DNA of 64,000 bases from Impatiens glandulifera (GCF_907164915.1 NC_061870.1:1161501-1225500), one strand, 5' to 3'; positions 32,401-45,475 are shown, counted from the first letter of the stretch. Numbers and translations are program-made. The notes: generated from the sequence alone by a model not told the origin.

Positions 32401-35400
32401 GAAAATGCTAATGTGGCTATTTGTGAGGGAAATATGGGTGATATTTTTATGATTAATAATCTATGTGATTATGCTAGCTTGAACTCTGTGTTATCTGATT
32501 CTTTGTGCAAATCTGATTGGCTAGTTGACTCTAGTTTTACTTTCCATGTGACTCTATTTAGAGATTTGTTTTCGAACAATAAAGAGATTGAACATGGTTT
32601 TGTGTCTATGGAAAATTCGAAAAATTACAATGTGTTAGGAATAGGTGATGTATGCATAAGGTTCTCTTGTGGTTCTATGTTTACTTTGAAGATTATGAGA
32701 CATGTTCCTGATTTGCGTTATAATATGTTGTCTTGTGCATCTCTTTTTATCTTTACTGCTAAAAAGATGAATAATTTATATGTGTGTCATGCTGAGACTG
32801 CTTGTGACTCTGTGAACTATGTGATTGGTAATAAATTTATTCTTTGGCATAATAGATTAGGTCACGTGAGTAACAAAGGTCTAGAAATATTGCATAAAGG
32901 TGGTCACTTTGGTAGTAATAAATTGTCCTCCATCCCTTTCTATGAATCATGTGTGCTAGGAAAACAACATAAGGTGAGTTTTCTCATCACCTCTTACCCA
33001 AACTTGTCTAAGTGTACTGATATCCTTAAATATTTGTATGTTAATGTGTGGGGTCCCTCTAGTGATGCTACACATGGGGGAACCAATATTTTTTGTCCAT
33101 CATTGATAATTATTCTAGGAAAGTTTGGGTGTTATTTTTCAAACATAAGTATGATGTTTTTGAAAAGATTAAGGAGTGGAAGATTTTGATTGAGAATCAA
33201 ATAAGTAAGAGAATCAAAACTCTAAGGACAGATAATGGTCTTGAGTTCTGTAATAAATAGATGAATGATTTATGTGTTACATGGGGTATTAAAAGACATA
33301 GGTTTGTGCCGTACACACCACAACAGAATGGTGTTGCTGAGAGGATGAATATGACACTTTTAGAGAGGGTGAGAGCTATGTTAGCGTCATCTGGGTAGTC
33401 TAAGAAGTTTTGGGGGGATTTTTTGCATACTGCTATTTATTTAATATATAGGTCCCCTAGTACTCCCTTAGGAGGGAAATGTCCTGAATCTTTGTTTTCA
33501 GGTAAACCTCTTGATTTGAGAAACTTGAAAGTTTTTTACTGTGTTGGCTATGTGCATCAGAAGTGGAGCAAGAAATGTGTGTTCTTAGGCTACTCTGAAG
33601 GGGTAAAAGGTTATAGGCTTTGGGATAGGAGTGAACATGGGCTTAGGATTGTGATAAGTAGAGATGTTGTCTTTAATGACAATGATTTTCCTTGGTTGTC
33701 TATGTCCCCACTCCTGTTAATGATGCTCCTAATAAGGTGGAGCATGTGCCGGTAGTTTTTGATCAACCTGTTGAACATGATTTGAATGTTCCCAATGAGG
33801 TGGAGCATGATGATGTGCATGATATTGATGATTTGCATGATTCAAATGTTTTGTATGATTCAAATGATTTGTCTGATGATTTGAATGATTCAAAGATGTT
33901 GTCTGATTCACATGATTCGTCTGATGATTTGCATGACTATCAACTTGCTAGGAATAAAAGTAGAAGAACGGTTAGAATGCATGTTAAATTTAGGGATGAC
34001 AATTTGAATAATTGTAATATGTCTGAATTTGCTTTTAACATGTTTGAATCCTTAGACTATAATGAACCTAGCTTTTACAAAGAAGCTTTTAACATGGATT
34101 GTTGCTATAAATAATGAGATGAATTATCTGAGAATCAATGATACTTGGAAACTTGTTCCTAAACCTCATAATTGCTCCTTAGTGGATTGCAAGTGATTGT
34201 ATAAGATGAAACAAGAGTCTGAAAAAGTTAGATTCAAGGCTAGGTTAGTAGACACAGGATTTACTCAAAAGGAAGGAATGTATTATGATAAAAATTTTGC
34301 TCCTGTTGTCAAATTCACTACTGTTAGAATCATGCTTGCGTTAGTTTCTCACTTTGATTGGGAATTTAAGCAAATGGATGTTAATACTGCTTTCTTACAT
34401 GGTGAACTTGATTAGAATATTTATATGCATCAACATGAGGGGTTTGTTGACCCCAAGTTGCCGGATCATGTTTGTTTGTTAAAAAAAAGCCTTGTATGTT
34501 TTAAAACAATCTCCTAGGAAATGGAATATCAAGTTCGATAAGTGCATGCAATCTTTGATGTTTAAAAGAAGTTTTCTGATCATTGTCTTTACTTCAAGAA
34601 TATAGAATCTATGCATGTATTTCTTTTATTGTATGTGGATGACATGTTGATTGTTAGCCCATGTCTGAAGTTTGTTATGCATGTACAAAAATCACTTTGT
34701 GAAAATTTTTACATGAAAGACTTGGGTGATGCTAAGAAGATTTTGGGTATGAATATCATTATAGATAGATCAAAATTTTCTCTTGTGTTGTATCAAAGTG
34801 CATATGTTGCTAAAATTTTGCGTATATTTTCTATGTCAGATACTAAATTTGTGAATGTGCCTCTTGCTTCTCACTTTGTGTTAAGTAAGGATTAGTCTCC
34901 TAAGACTGAAACTGAAATAAATGAAATGAAGAATGTGCCTTATTCCATTGTTATAGGGTCTGTTATGTATCTCATGATTAGCACTAGGCCTGATATTGCA
35001 TATACAGTTAGTTGTTTGAGTAGATTTATGTCTAACCCTGGTATGCCTCATTGGAATGCTTTGAAATGGCTTGACTTTATCTAAGTGTTCTGTAGGTACT
35101 AAGTTGGTTGGTTATGTGGATTCCAATTATGTTAATGATAGGAATAATAGAAAGTCTACTACTTCCTATGTGTTTACTTTATATGGCTCTTGCATAAGTT
35201 AAAAGTCTCAACTTCAACATATTTTTGCTTTATCTACTACAGAATCTGAGTATGTAGCTGCCACTGAAGGTTTTAAGGAAGCAATTTAGCTTAGGGTTGT
35301 TTTGTTTGAAATTATTTTTCTTGACAAAAATGTGGTTGTGTTTTCTGATAGTCAATCTGCTATTCAACTGTATAAAAATCCTGTTTTTTATGATATAACT

Positions 35401-35540
35401 ATACACAATGATGTTAGGTTCATTACATTCAGGATATTGTTGAAAAGAGCATTGTTAAGTTAGAGAAAATTTCTTCAGAATTTAATCCTGTTGATATGTG
35501 TACTAAGTGTTTACTTGCTAAAAATTTATTTTATGTCAAC
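32401..35540 (+). pseudogene. Copia I pol: protease, integrase, RT and RNase H, decayed
   Basis: The protease site reads WLVDSSFTFHV (32518-32550), so the catalytic D is present but the usual DSGA context is lost. GAG-pre-integrase: LWHNRLGHVSNKGLE (about 32842). Integrase: LRTDNGLEF (about 33222) and PYTPQQNGVAERM (about 33310). RT: FKQMDVNTAFLHGEL (34366 on) and LLYVDDMLIV (34627 on). RNase H: DSNYVNDRNNRKST (35120 on). Several TAG/TAA stops and frameshifts divide it. It is unrelated in detail to the pol of element E. Confidence 0.88.
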
Positions 35541-35625
35541 GAATTTTAAACTTTGACTTAGGGAAAGCTCTTTGAGGTCCGTCCTTTGTGGGAATGGCAT
35601 GCTTTGTGATTTTGCTTTTAATCCC

Positions 35626-35830
35626 TGTGATTTTCTCATGCTTTGTTCTCTTGCGTTTGATCTTTGTGATTTTCGCATGCTTTGTGCTCTTGCATTTGAT
35701 CTTTGTGATTTTCGCATGCTTTGTGCTCTTGCGTTTGATCTATGTGATTTTCCCATGCTTTGTGCTCTTGCGTTTGATCTTTGTGATTTTCACATGCTTT
35801 GTTCTCTTGCCCTTGGTCTTTGTGACACGA
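35626..35830 (+). repeat. 39-bp minisatellite before the copia I 3' LTR
   Basis: Units of TGTGATTTTCGCATGCTTTG + TGCTCTTGCGTTTGATCTT start at 35626, 35665, 35704, 35743, 35782 and 35821 (five full units and a partial). It lies between RNase H and the polypurine tract. The period is a multiple of three, so it stays open in several frames. Confidence 0.9.
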
Positions 35831-35938
35831 GTTTACCTTGGATATTCTCTTTTTTCCCTCGGTAGTAATAAATTGGCGATGATGTGTCTTGTGATTCCGG
35901 AATTATGTTTTGTACTATTTTGGGCCAAAGGTGGAGAT

Positions 35939-36168
35939 TGTTGGGTATTGGTTGGCCCAACATTGTGGTCCAATCTCTAGTAACACACTTACTAGACTTT
36001 ACCTAATAATATAAATAGATGATACTCTCTTTGTGGGAGGCAGATGTCAAGCTCCTTTATGGTGTTTGGAGACTAGAGAAAGGGTTGCCGCCTTTTTGAG
36101 GTAGTGGTACAACAGAATCGATAAACAAGAGGAACTGAACCAAACTTCAATTGCATTCACACCCAACA
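35939..36168 (+). repeat. Copia I 3' LTR
   Basis: 230 bp, TGTTGGG...CCCAACA, directly after AAAGGTGGAGAT and directly before TGGGT. Confidence 0.92.
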
Positions 36169-37125
36169 TGGGTATTCTTGAGATAAAAGTAAAAATCCGG
36201 AACGTTGATAAGGTTAAGTAGTGTATTGATAGCAACTGAGAAATAATTCACAATTCAATTGACAAAATAGGCAGAATATGGGTTATCTAGGATAATAAAA
36301 TTGCTAAGGTCAAGGCTTTCTTTTCTAATGATCAAACAATCCTGGTTGAGGTCAAAAACATAATCACCGGAATTGTGTTCCATCTTGCTATAGTATACGG
36401 TAGTAACTCAAGCACTGATAGAAGACTACTCTAGAATTACTTTAGGAACTGGATTGGTAGTGATAAATCTTGGGCTGTCCTTAGTGACTATAATGCAACA
36501 AGAAATGAAATTGATCGTAGCCCGAAATCTGAAATCACTTAGGATATGATTGACTTTAATGATTGCATTAAAGATATGGGTTTTGGGAACTTCTTCACCT
36601 GGTCTTCTACAAGAGGAGATGAGCACATAAGGAAAAGTAGGATTGATAGATGTCTGGTCAATGAGAATTGGATCAACCAATTTCCGAGAAGTCAACTTCA
36701 TGTTCTGAATCCTGGAATTTCTAATTATTTCCCAATTAAATTATTATGGAAAAAGGAGGAGAGGTTCAAGGAGCCCTTCAAATTCTTCAACTTCTGGATG
36801 GAAAACGACAAATTTAAGGATATTCTTCAAAGTGTATGGTCTACAGATGTAAGGGGTTCCAATATGTACAGGGTTTCTAAAAGGCTAAAGATCCTGAAGA
36901 ATCAACTCCAAAGCTTTGACAAGAAAAAGTTCAGTAATATCTCCAGTAGAGTTCTGGTTGCAAGAGAAGAACTGAAAGAGGTTCAGAAAAGGTTATTAAG
37001 GGATGATAGTGTTGAACAACTCAATGAGGCGGAGAGGGATGCACTCGAAAACTTTAGGAAGCTGAGTCTACTTGAAGAGAACTTCAGTTCCCAAATGAAT
37101 GGAAAGAAATCAAAGAAACAACACT
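36169..37125 (+). pseudogene. LINE endonuclease (second segment) and linker, RT missing
   Basis: It resumes the LINE frame cut at 30967. The apurinic-endonuclease-like domain is readable with a few stops: ILVEVKNIITGIVFHLAIVY, then MGFGNFFTWSSTR, RKSRIDRCLVN (catalytic-region motif 'S.IDR.L.N') and SNYFPIKL, matching 'SDHCPI' with the catalytic D and H changed (D to N, H to Y). The linker (FKFFNFWM, SKRLKILKNQLQSF, LEENFSSQ) is the usual segment before RT. It stops at about 37125, exactly where 'QKSR...WL..GD.NT.FFH' would begin; no RT follows. Confidence 0.85.
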
Positions 37126-39330
37126 AATCAAAGCCAAAAGAAACAGATTCACAACAATGATAATATTACAGATGAAGAAATAAGTGATGAAAAAATGATG
37201 TCATTAGAGATAAATGTGATAATGAAGAAGATGATACTCTTCAATATGAGGTTTTTGAACAACCTACGAATAATAATATTAAAGATCAATGTGTTAATAA
37301 AGAAAATGAGTATTAAGATGTTAATGAAGAAAATGAAAAAAAACTAAGGTATTGATGAAGAAAATGAGGAGGAAGAGGAGTGTGTTAATGAGGATGATGA
37401 GAATGAATGTATTATTAGAAATGTGAACTACGATCCGAGGTTGTGGGGTGTTGAGTTTTGGAGCCTACACTTATAATAAATTTTACAAAAGTTAATTAGC
37501 GTTTATTGAGTTTGTATTTGGGTTTATTTTGAGTTTGGACTTGGGTCTGACCAAGAGCTATTTAGGTTTTTTTACCTGAATGTTTACCCTATAAATATGT
37601 TATTATTAAGAGTTTACATTGTGAAGAAAAAATTCTATATAGATAATGTGTGAGGTAAAAACTCTGTATTTTTCTTGTTTTTCGTAGTGAAATCTGGTGG
37701 CGGCTGAAGTGGACGTAGTTCATTTGAGTGAACAACTATAAATATGTGTCTTCTTATTTATTTTTTCTTGTGTTTTTACAGATCGTTTCAAGTAGGTCAG
37801 GTTTGGGGGATCCAAATACTAACATGAGAAAGTATTAACGACAAAATGATGATAATGTTAGTTGTTTGAGGTCCAATTAAGATAATAAAAAAATGACGCG
37901 TTTCAAAAAAAAGTGTTTGAAGGAGACACTTTTTATCTACTCTTTATGTACGTCATCTTTCAAATGACGAAAAAGTAAGAAAGGAAGTAACTTGTGTACT
38001 CAAATGAGTTGAATAAGATATTTTGTTTTTGTTGCATGTTATTCAAGGATAAGATGAGAACTAGTTTGGCCGAAGATGGAATTATTGATTGTCATTACTT
38101 TCTTTTAAACCTTGGAGAGCATGAAAGGAATCTGGAACACACTCTCAATCTTATGAGACGGGTGGACTTAAACAAAAGAAAATAAATGAAAAAAAATGGA
38201 TGAACTATCGACAAAGAGAGAGTTTGTTGAAAGTTGGTATTGTTTAAAATAACTAGGGTTGTGAAGACTTTGCTCGGAATAGTTTATCATTTCGTGGAAC
38301 AAATGAGAATAAAAATGAATTTTTTTTGTCAACCTATTGAATTTGTTTCCTAACTTGATCAAGTTATGTTAGATCACCTTCTTCTTTTTTAGACAAACAA
38401 ATTCAAAAGCAATGAATTAAAAATGAATTAATTAGTTTTTTTTTTTTTTGACAATAGAGATCAATGGAAAATTTCTCAAAAATATTTTGAAAAATAATAT
38501 TTTAGAGAATTTTGAGTTCTTGATTAGCTTATGTATTTCGTATAAAATCTTGGACAAAGTTAATCGGGTAGGCAACATCTTTCACAAGAAGAGATGGATA
38601 TTGAGGATGTGGTTACCAAAACAAAGGAGTTCATTTCATTTTTTTGAATAACTTAGAGAAATGGTTTTTATGATTTGATGGAAGAAGCCAAAACACATGC
38701 AAATGAAGTTTGTATTGATCCAATTTTTCTATAAAATAGTTGTTCGTAGAATGAGAAGAATATAAAAGATGTTGTCAATCAAGGTCAATCATTTAAAAGA
38801 TAACTTTAGAGTTACATATTTTTTTCCAAATTATCGATCAAGCTCCCTTACATCTCTTAGGGATCTATTTAAGCAATTTGAAGTTTAAAAAGCTATCTTT
38901 GTATTTTGTTTAATACAAAATTCAAACATGTAACATGTTAGTGATGAAGATTTGATGAAGTATTGTACTAAATAAAAAAGATTCTTGGAGTAAAAGCAAC
39001 TTAAGGACATTGATGGAGACATTATTCCAAGAGCTTAAAGATTTTAAAATAATATTACCGATGAAAGAAAAAGAAGCGATTGACACCTAATGTGTCTTAA
39101 CTCGATGGGTTTGTCATGTTACTAAGTCTTTGATCATATATGGACAACTTATAATTTGGTTCGAAGTGCAGTACATATCAACTTCCAATCAATACTCAAC
39201 TTCTTGCCCACAAAATGTTAATAAGTGTCTTGAGATTTCTCCATCAATTAGAAAATTTTCATTTTTCCTTAAAAATTTGATGTACGATCGATTTGAAACA
39301 GTGTGGAGACTGTCTATATAAATAGGCAAT
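37126..39330 (+). pseudogene. hAT-type transposase-derived pseudogene (TTF zinc finger / DUF4371)
   Basis: Pieces in family order: an acidic N-terminus ending NYDPRLWG (37425-37446); then, after the insert, a piece matching 'YSR.LSNGEK'; the zinc finger (NKIFCFCCMLFKD, LGEHERNLEHTLNLMR, 38000-38160); a match to 'NSLSFRGTNE' (38270-38305); FEFLISLCISYKILDKVN (38500-38560), matching 'FEFL..L.IWY.IL..VN'; then scattered later pieces (38640-39060). Stops and frameshifts occur every few tens of codons. Only the left part follows the family closely; the dimerisation domain is not clear. Confidence 0.6.
37449..37824 (+). mobile_element. Solo-LTR-like insertion (376 bp) in the hAT pseudogene
   Basis: It starts TGTTGAGTTTTGGAGCC and ends GGATCCAAATACTAACA, imperfect inverted ends of LTR type (TG...CA). 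A TATA box (CCCTATAAATATG, 37590-37597) lies near the middle, as in an LTR. It cuts the pseudogene after NYDPRLWG. The flanking five bases (TGGGG, TGAGA) agree at only three positions, so the duplication is not clean. Confidence 0.5.
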
Positions 39331-39529
39331 GAAAAATAATTGAAAGATAACAATTAGACATAAATCATCTCTTTAAATAGATTAATATATTATTTGCTCT
39401 TCTAATGTAATTATAAGGAAGATTTATGCATGGCGCACATAATTTTATTTCTGAAAGTTAATCTGGAATTTATGCGCCTTCTCTAGAAAAAAATATTGTT
39501 TTAACAATTAAAATTTATCAAAAGAAGTT
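39331..39529. other. AT-rich, nothing recognised
   Basis: Edge of the hAT-derived sequence; no feature seen. Confidence 0.5.
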
Positions 39530-39850
39530 GTTAAGTCAACGATTTTATATTCTATATTGACATAAAAGAGAAAAACACATATATATATATATATATATAT
39601 ATAAAAGAATACTTAAATATTTTTTTTTTCGTTTTTCAGATAGAAAAATGAAGTTAATTTTTGATACATATGGATACTTATGTTTGTGTTAGGTAATTTG
39701 CGGGTTCACTCGCCTTCGAAACTTGAAGTTATTTATTAAAATATATTAAATTAAAAATGAGATAGGTAAGACTTAAACTTGAAATTTAATAATAATTAAG
39801 TCATCGATTTTATATTATATATTGACATAAAAGAGGCAAATATATATATA

Positions 39851-39883
<33 letters not shown>

Positions 39884-40070
39884 AAGTTTATTTTTATTTT
39901 CCGAGTGGAGAGTTGTAATTAATTTGAATATATACGTGAAAATAAATATATATTTGTGTCAGGTGATTTACGGGCTAGGGTTACGGGTTCACCCTCTCTC
40001 GAAACATGGAGTTATTTATTAAAATTATATTAAATTAAAAATATATATGTAAGACTTGGTTTGCAACATA
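39530..40070. repeat. Diverged direct duplication (~250 bp x 2) with (AT)n tracts
   Basis: Copy 1 (about 39530-39780) and copy 2 (about 39795-40065) share AAGTCA(A/T)CGATTTTATAT, TTGACATAAAAGAG, an (AT)n tract, GGGTTCAC...TCGAAAC and GAAGTTATTTATTAAAAT in the same order. They are clearly related but diverged. Confidence 0.7.
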
Positions 40071-40249
40071 TACATAAATATAAATGTGCACATCTATAAC
40101 CATATAAGTTACTTATATATATATTTATTTATTAATTTCTCATAAGTTTTTTTAATAATAGAGGATTATGTTTTTTAATGTGTGTTGAGTGGTTATTTTG
40201 AATGGTTAATCGTATAAATTATATATTTATACTCAAAATTATAAATATA

Positions 40250-41060
40250 AATCAATAATTTTTAGTGGTTTAATAGTTAAAGTACTCAAAATATACCATG
40301 AAGACTAAAGTTCGAATTCCACAAGGTGCAACTATAAAATAATTATAAAACTTGTGTTGGTTGATTATGCAAGGGTAAAAGAAAGGTGTAAACAATATAA
40401 TTTCAGCTACATAATTTATAAATTTTAAAATAATTAATATGAATAAATAAATTTAAAATAATTAATATTAAAAACAAATAATAATTAAATAATTAATTAG
40501 AATAATTAATTAGAATAGTTATTGTATTAATTAAATCCGAAAGATTGTTTAAAATTGATTATAAAAATTAATTATTATTATAATTAATTCTAAAATTTTA
40601 AATTTTATTTTTGTATAAATTTTTTAAATTTTCGAACTTTGAGTTTTTCCAAAACAAATAGTTTTTGGGAGTTACAGTTGGTAATGATGAAATGTTGTGG
40701 CTATAAAATGTTAAAGAGTTCGATTATGAATCATATGATATATTGGTGATTAAATATGAGAATGAGATGATTGTTTTTGTCTATAGTTTGGTGTAAAATT
40801 CACGGAGTGATGTCACGATATTAGTATTGAGAGTTCGATTGAGGAAGACCAAATTAAGGGTAAGATCGAACAAAATACTTTATGTGAGGTCTACAAGAGA
40901 TTAACAATTAAGTTATATATACACAAAATTATAAATATACAATAATTTTTAGTGATGTGGTAGATAAAGTGTTCATACTACCCAATAAAGATTAATGTAC
41001 AATTTTGAAATAATTATAAAAATTTGTTGGTGGACCAAATGAGAGTGTAAAAAGTAAGTA
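40250..41060 (+). repeat. Degenerate SINE-like repeats
   Basis: The copy at 40255-40400 has an A-box-like TTAGTGGTTTAATAGTTAAA (40262 on) and a B-box-like AAAGTTCGAATTCC (40307-40320). A related, more decayed copy lies at about 40940-41060 (TTTTTAGTGATGTGGTAGAT). Both continue with (A)TAATTATAAAA. tRNA-type boxes suggest a SINE, but I see no target duplications. Confidence 0.35.
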
Positions 41061-42128
41061 AGATGAAATGATTGTGTTCAAATTTCTCAAAATAAAGTCA
41101 TGAGATTTGTATTGAGAGTTCTAGTAATACCAAGCAGTAATACATAGTATATATTGGTAAGGTCATCAGTACAAATTCTAGAGGTGAGTTCAAAAGATTA
41201 TTGTGTCCAAGTTTATTTGGTGAAATATTTGTTTTTTTAGTTTAAAAATCGTAATATTTTTCATTTAAATATTATTAATATAATTTTTATTACATGATAA
41301 AATATTTTATAATAGAAAATTATGAAGTAAACTAACCTATTCATATATTAGTTTTTTTTCATCGCTACAACATGATAAAGTGATGATGAAAGTGTTGTAA
41401 CAAGTAATGAGAGATAAATTAGAAAGTGTTTATCAGGATGTCAAAAGACTTGTATGTCAAAATCTTTTTGAAGTAAAAAAAGAGATTAATATTTAATTTT
41501 TAAAGGTGAATTTATATTATTTTTTTACTAACATTTTTAAAAATTAAATTGATTTTTTATTTCTTTTATTTAATAATTATTAATATTATTTTTCATAAAT
41601 CCAAAATCTATATTTAATTACTTAACGTGATAAGATATTTATTGTAAAATTTTTACAGGTAAAACAATATTTTAAAGAACTTAGAATTAGTAATAAGTCA
41701 GTATAAGATGTTAATATAAAATATTTAAAGTGAGATAACGAAATTAATAATGAGAGGTTAACTGAAATTGTTTGAAATTAGTAAGTCGAAACATACTATT
41801 GGCGTCCAAAAAAGATCAATTTTATTTAAAGGGAATGAATATTAGTTTTATTAAAAATAGAAATTTAAATATTTTTTATTTAATTATTATTAATATTAGT
41901 TTTTCATAAATGATAAATATTTTATGATAAAAAATTAATAAGTAAAATGAAACTTTTAAACACAAAATATTAATTAATGAACAATTGTAAGAGTTGAATA
42001 ATAAAAGTTAATAAGTAAAATAATAAAAATTAATAAGTAAAATAATATTTTAAAAATTCGATCATTTGTATCTATTTAAATAAAATACTAATATACTGAC
42101 TTTTAGTATTAATGTTATAAATATATAT

Positions 42129-42190
<62 letters not shown>

Positions 42191-45190
42191 ACAATAAAAA
42201 GATATTTAATTCTATATTTAGACATGTTTTAAATATTTGATAAATATTTATTATTTTAGTTTATAATATAATTATAAATATATATTTTTTACCCAAAATA
42301 TTTTAAAATTAAATTATTATTATTAAATAAAATAAACAGTTAATCAAAAAAAAATTAAAATAAGAATTATATTCTTTTTAAAGTTTTGTTAGTAATTAAA
42401 AAAAACTGAAATAGAAGAAAAAGTTAAAAACAATTTTATAAAATAAATTTTAAAAATAAATTTTAAAAAATAACTTTGACAAATTAATAAATAAATTATT
42501 TGAACTAACTAAAAAAATATATATTTAATTATAGATGTTAACCTTTAAAATGATTGAAAAATGTATTTGAGACTTATTTATTATTATAAAAAGATAAAAT
42601 TATATAATATATATTTGAAAGACCAAATTTAAAATTATAGTAATATTTTTAAATAAAATATCAATTGAAATTTTTTTTATTTAATTATATATTAATTTTA
42701 AATATTTGTATGATTTCATTAACTTATTCATATCAATATGCCGATTTAATATTGGTAATTGAGTGTATGGTAGTGCTCTTAATATTTCGAACAACAACCC
42801 AAAGAGAGGAGCGAGATCATGATCAGAGAGAGATCATTTTGGGAAAGAGATCATGATATTGTGAATCTATGCCCCTAAAGAAACTTTTAACTAAATTATT
42901 GAGAAGAATGCAGAAAAACATGTTATATGCTTAAGATAGAGATTGAAACTTCCTTAGAACATAAATAAGCACATAAAATACCTTAACCCAACATGTAGTC
43001 ATCTAACTTCCTTAAACATAACTAGTTTGTCGGTGAATCGCCTTCTTCTTGGCCACTATTTTGATGATTCTCTTTTTAAGTGTTAATATTTATTTAATCT
43101 TTTTCAAGTGTTAAATATATATCATGTTAAGCTATTTATGTCTGGATAATAAATAAAAATTTAATTTTTAAAATTTAGTCTAACATCTAAATATATTTGG
43201 TACAATATTAAGAGATTATAAAAATTACTATATTTTGTTTTAAAAATTAGAAATTCTATTAACAAAATTGCATACCATTATGTTTGCAAAATTTAGATAA
43301 ACACATACCTAATGTATATTTAATTGACATTCAACAAAATATACAGTTTTATAAAAATATAATTTGCAACATTATATATATATAATAACACTTAAACTAC
43401 AACTTACACTACATACTACATGTAACTATAAATTTTGCAAAATTATAATAGAATAATGTATCAAAATATGGGTAAAATTGTTTTGAATCAAGATTTTTTT
43501 ATGGGTTGACATCAACAAAATAGTGCAGGATCTTTTAAAAGACTTGTGTATACATAGTTTAATTAATATTTTTATTTTTATTTTTTTGATGGAAGTAATC
43601 TGTTTGCGACGAATTTGAGAGGGTTCAATGGATGCTGAAAAAAATATGGGAGGGTTCGAGGGAAAGACACAAACATATATTTCTTTCGTTCAAATAATAA
43701 TGACCCTATTTTTTTTCTTATAGTTAGTACTTAGTAGCGTCAATTTAAAATGATTTGACAATTTATGTGAAGGAATAAATAAAAAAAAAAAACTGAAAGA
43801 ATAAAATATGATAATATTTATAATATTTAATTTCCGTTATCTCAACTTCAAAGTTTTTTCTAAAAAAAAATTACATTAAAAGTGAAATGAGATTTATTTA
43901 TAGTGGAAATTGTTTTTTTTTTTGGAATTTCATTTCAAGAATGACATATATAAGTGTCTATAGTGGTGAAAATTTTCTAATAAGATCTAATTGATTTTTA
44001 TTTTTTTTAATTAATGTGTAAAGATGTAAATAAAATAATGGAACATGTGTGTAATTTTTTTAATAACAAAATTTAATTCATTACAAATTTTACAATAATG
44101 TGAATTGATAGCCAAATTGTGTTTGTTTTATTTGATTAATTTTTTAAAAAAAAAACTTTTGATATAATCATCATTATTTATATATTGCATTTCAATTTTT
44201 TTAATCAAAAATTTTATAATTGTTAATATTTTGTCTAAATTATTTCACTTATATATTTATCCGTTTTCATCGTACGAGATTACCAATTAATTTTATTACC
44301 TAACAATGATTAAGAAAAACAGAAAACAAAATTAGAAGAAAAACAGAAAACTAAAAGTATGAATTAATTCATAAACATCATTAAACAAATTTATCGAGTC
44401 TAATTCTTTCCCACGCCTTTTATATATTGAAGTGGAGAGCAATGGTGTGGCTTGTTCAAACTCTCTAAATGAAAAAAAAAAAGAAAAGAAGAGGCATATG
44501 GAGTTCTAAAATTTTAAAGTAGATCTATAATGTAATCGACATTAAAAGGAAGAAAACACCGTCATCTCGGTTTGAATCACACAAATTAAACTCGAAATCA
44601 ACCTTATAGGACTAGTACTTCTACTAAACAAAAACATTATTATATATATTTTTTTAAATAAATAGTTAACTAAAAAATAACAAAGATAATAAAATATTTA
44701 TTGCCAAACGGAAATCAAGCCAAATTACTCAAGTAATTGAACAAAACAAAATTCATTCAAAATTTAAATAACTCAAAAAGATCCGAATTCCCAAAATCTT
44801 AATCAACTTATCACAATGATTAATTTGGAGCAGTTTTTTTTTTTATGCAAATGAATTTAACTCTTAATCTTTTTATGTCTAATATTTCATAAAATGGTTA
44901 CAACAATATTGTTATACATTAAATTATTTTTATATTTAATTTGACTGAAAGATCTGATAAAACAAAATGATAAATTTCATGTGAAATTATATTAAAACTA
45001 AATCGATTTAATAATTTTAAAATATATATATGAATATTAAATTTAAAAGTAGAAACATTATTGGTCATTATCATTGATGCACTCTAACGTTTCTATATCA
45101 AACGACGTCATTAACCCAACACTCAAAATCCTTCAAGATTATAAACCTTCACTCATTCTTAACTCTAATGATATATGTTCTTAATATATG
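41061..45190. other. Very AT-rich spacer, no gene recognised
   Basis: It contains an (AT)n tract at 42119-42186 and many short A/T runs. I see no open frame with a recognisable domain. A pyrimidine- and TATA-like patch at 44400-44450 (CCTTTTATATATTGAAG) leads to no gene. Confidence 0.5.
42119..42186. repeat. (AT)n microsatellite
   Basis: Almost pure AT dinucleotides for about 68 bases, broken by one AA. Confidence 0.95.
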
Positions 45191-45194
45191 AATA

Positions 45195-45475
45195 ATGCCG
45201 GACCCGAGTTTTGGTTGTCCCAGCCGGAAAAAAAAACATCAATTTTGACCCCGAGTTTTGGTTGTCCCAGCCGGAAAAAAAAACATCAATTTTGACCGCT
45301 AAAAAAATGATAAAAAAAAGGTTTTTGTGAGGTTAGAACTCATGACCAGGATAAAAAATTTAGTTTAGATCATAAACCACTAAGCTAAATCTATGTATTT
45401 TTAAATTATATTAAAAATGTTTTCTTTATTTTAATAAATGGGCTGCCATGGGAGGGTTTACCCAGGCCCTGTATA
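45195..45475 (-). repeat. Short MITE/SINE-like element with a 47-bp internal duplication
   Basis: Outer parts GGACCCGAGTTTTGGTTGTC and, reversed, GGGCCTGGGTAAACCCTCCC look like imperfect terminal inverted repeats. A 47-bp unit containing CCGAGTTTTGGTTGTCCCAG occurs twice in tandem (45203-45249 and 45250-45296). The minus strand at 45391-45330 has tRNA-like boxes (TTTAGCTTAGTGG and GGTCATGAGTTCTAACC). I cannot decide between a MITE and a SINE. Confidence 0.4.

Larger units (their letters stand above)
30968..36168 (+). mobile_element. Copia I: complete decayed LTR retrotransposon, target duplication TGGGT
   Basis: Short LTRs (231 and 230 bp) start TGTTGGG and end CCTAACA/CCCAACA. The 5-bp duplication TGGGT lies at 30963-30967 and 36169-36173. 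The primer site TGGTATCAAAAC (31200-31211) and polypurine tract AAAGGTGGAGAT (35927-35938) are in place. Gag and pol are in the normal copia order with many stops. It interrupts the LINE endonuclease. Confidence 0.95.

Noticed and set aside
35572..35980. Repetitive cysteine/phenylalanine-rich protein before the copia I 3' LTR
   Set aside because: Product of the 39-bp minisatellite, open in more than one frame.
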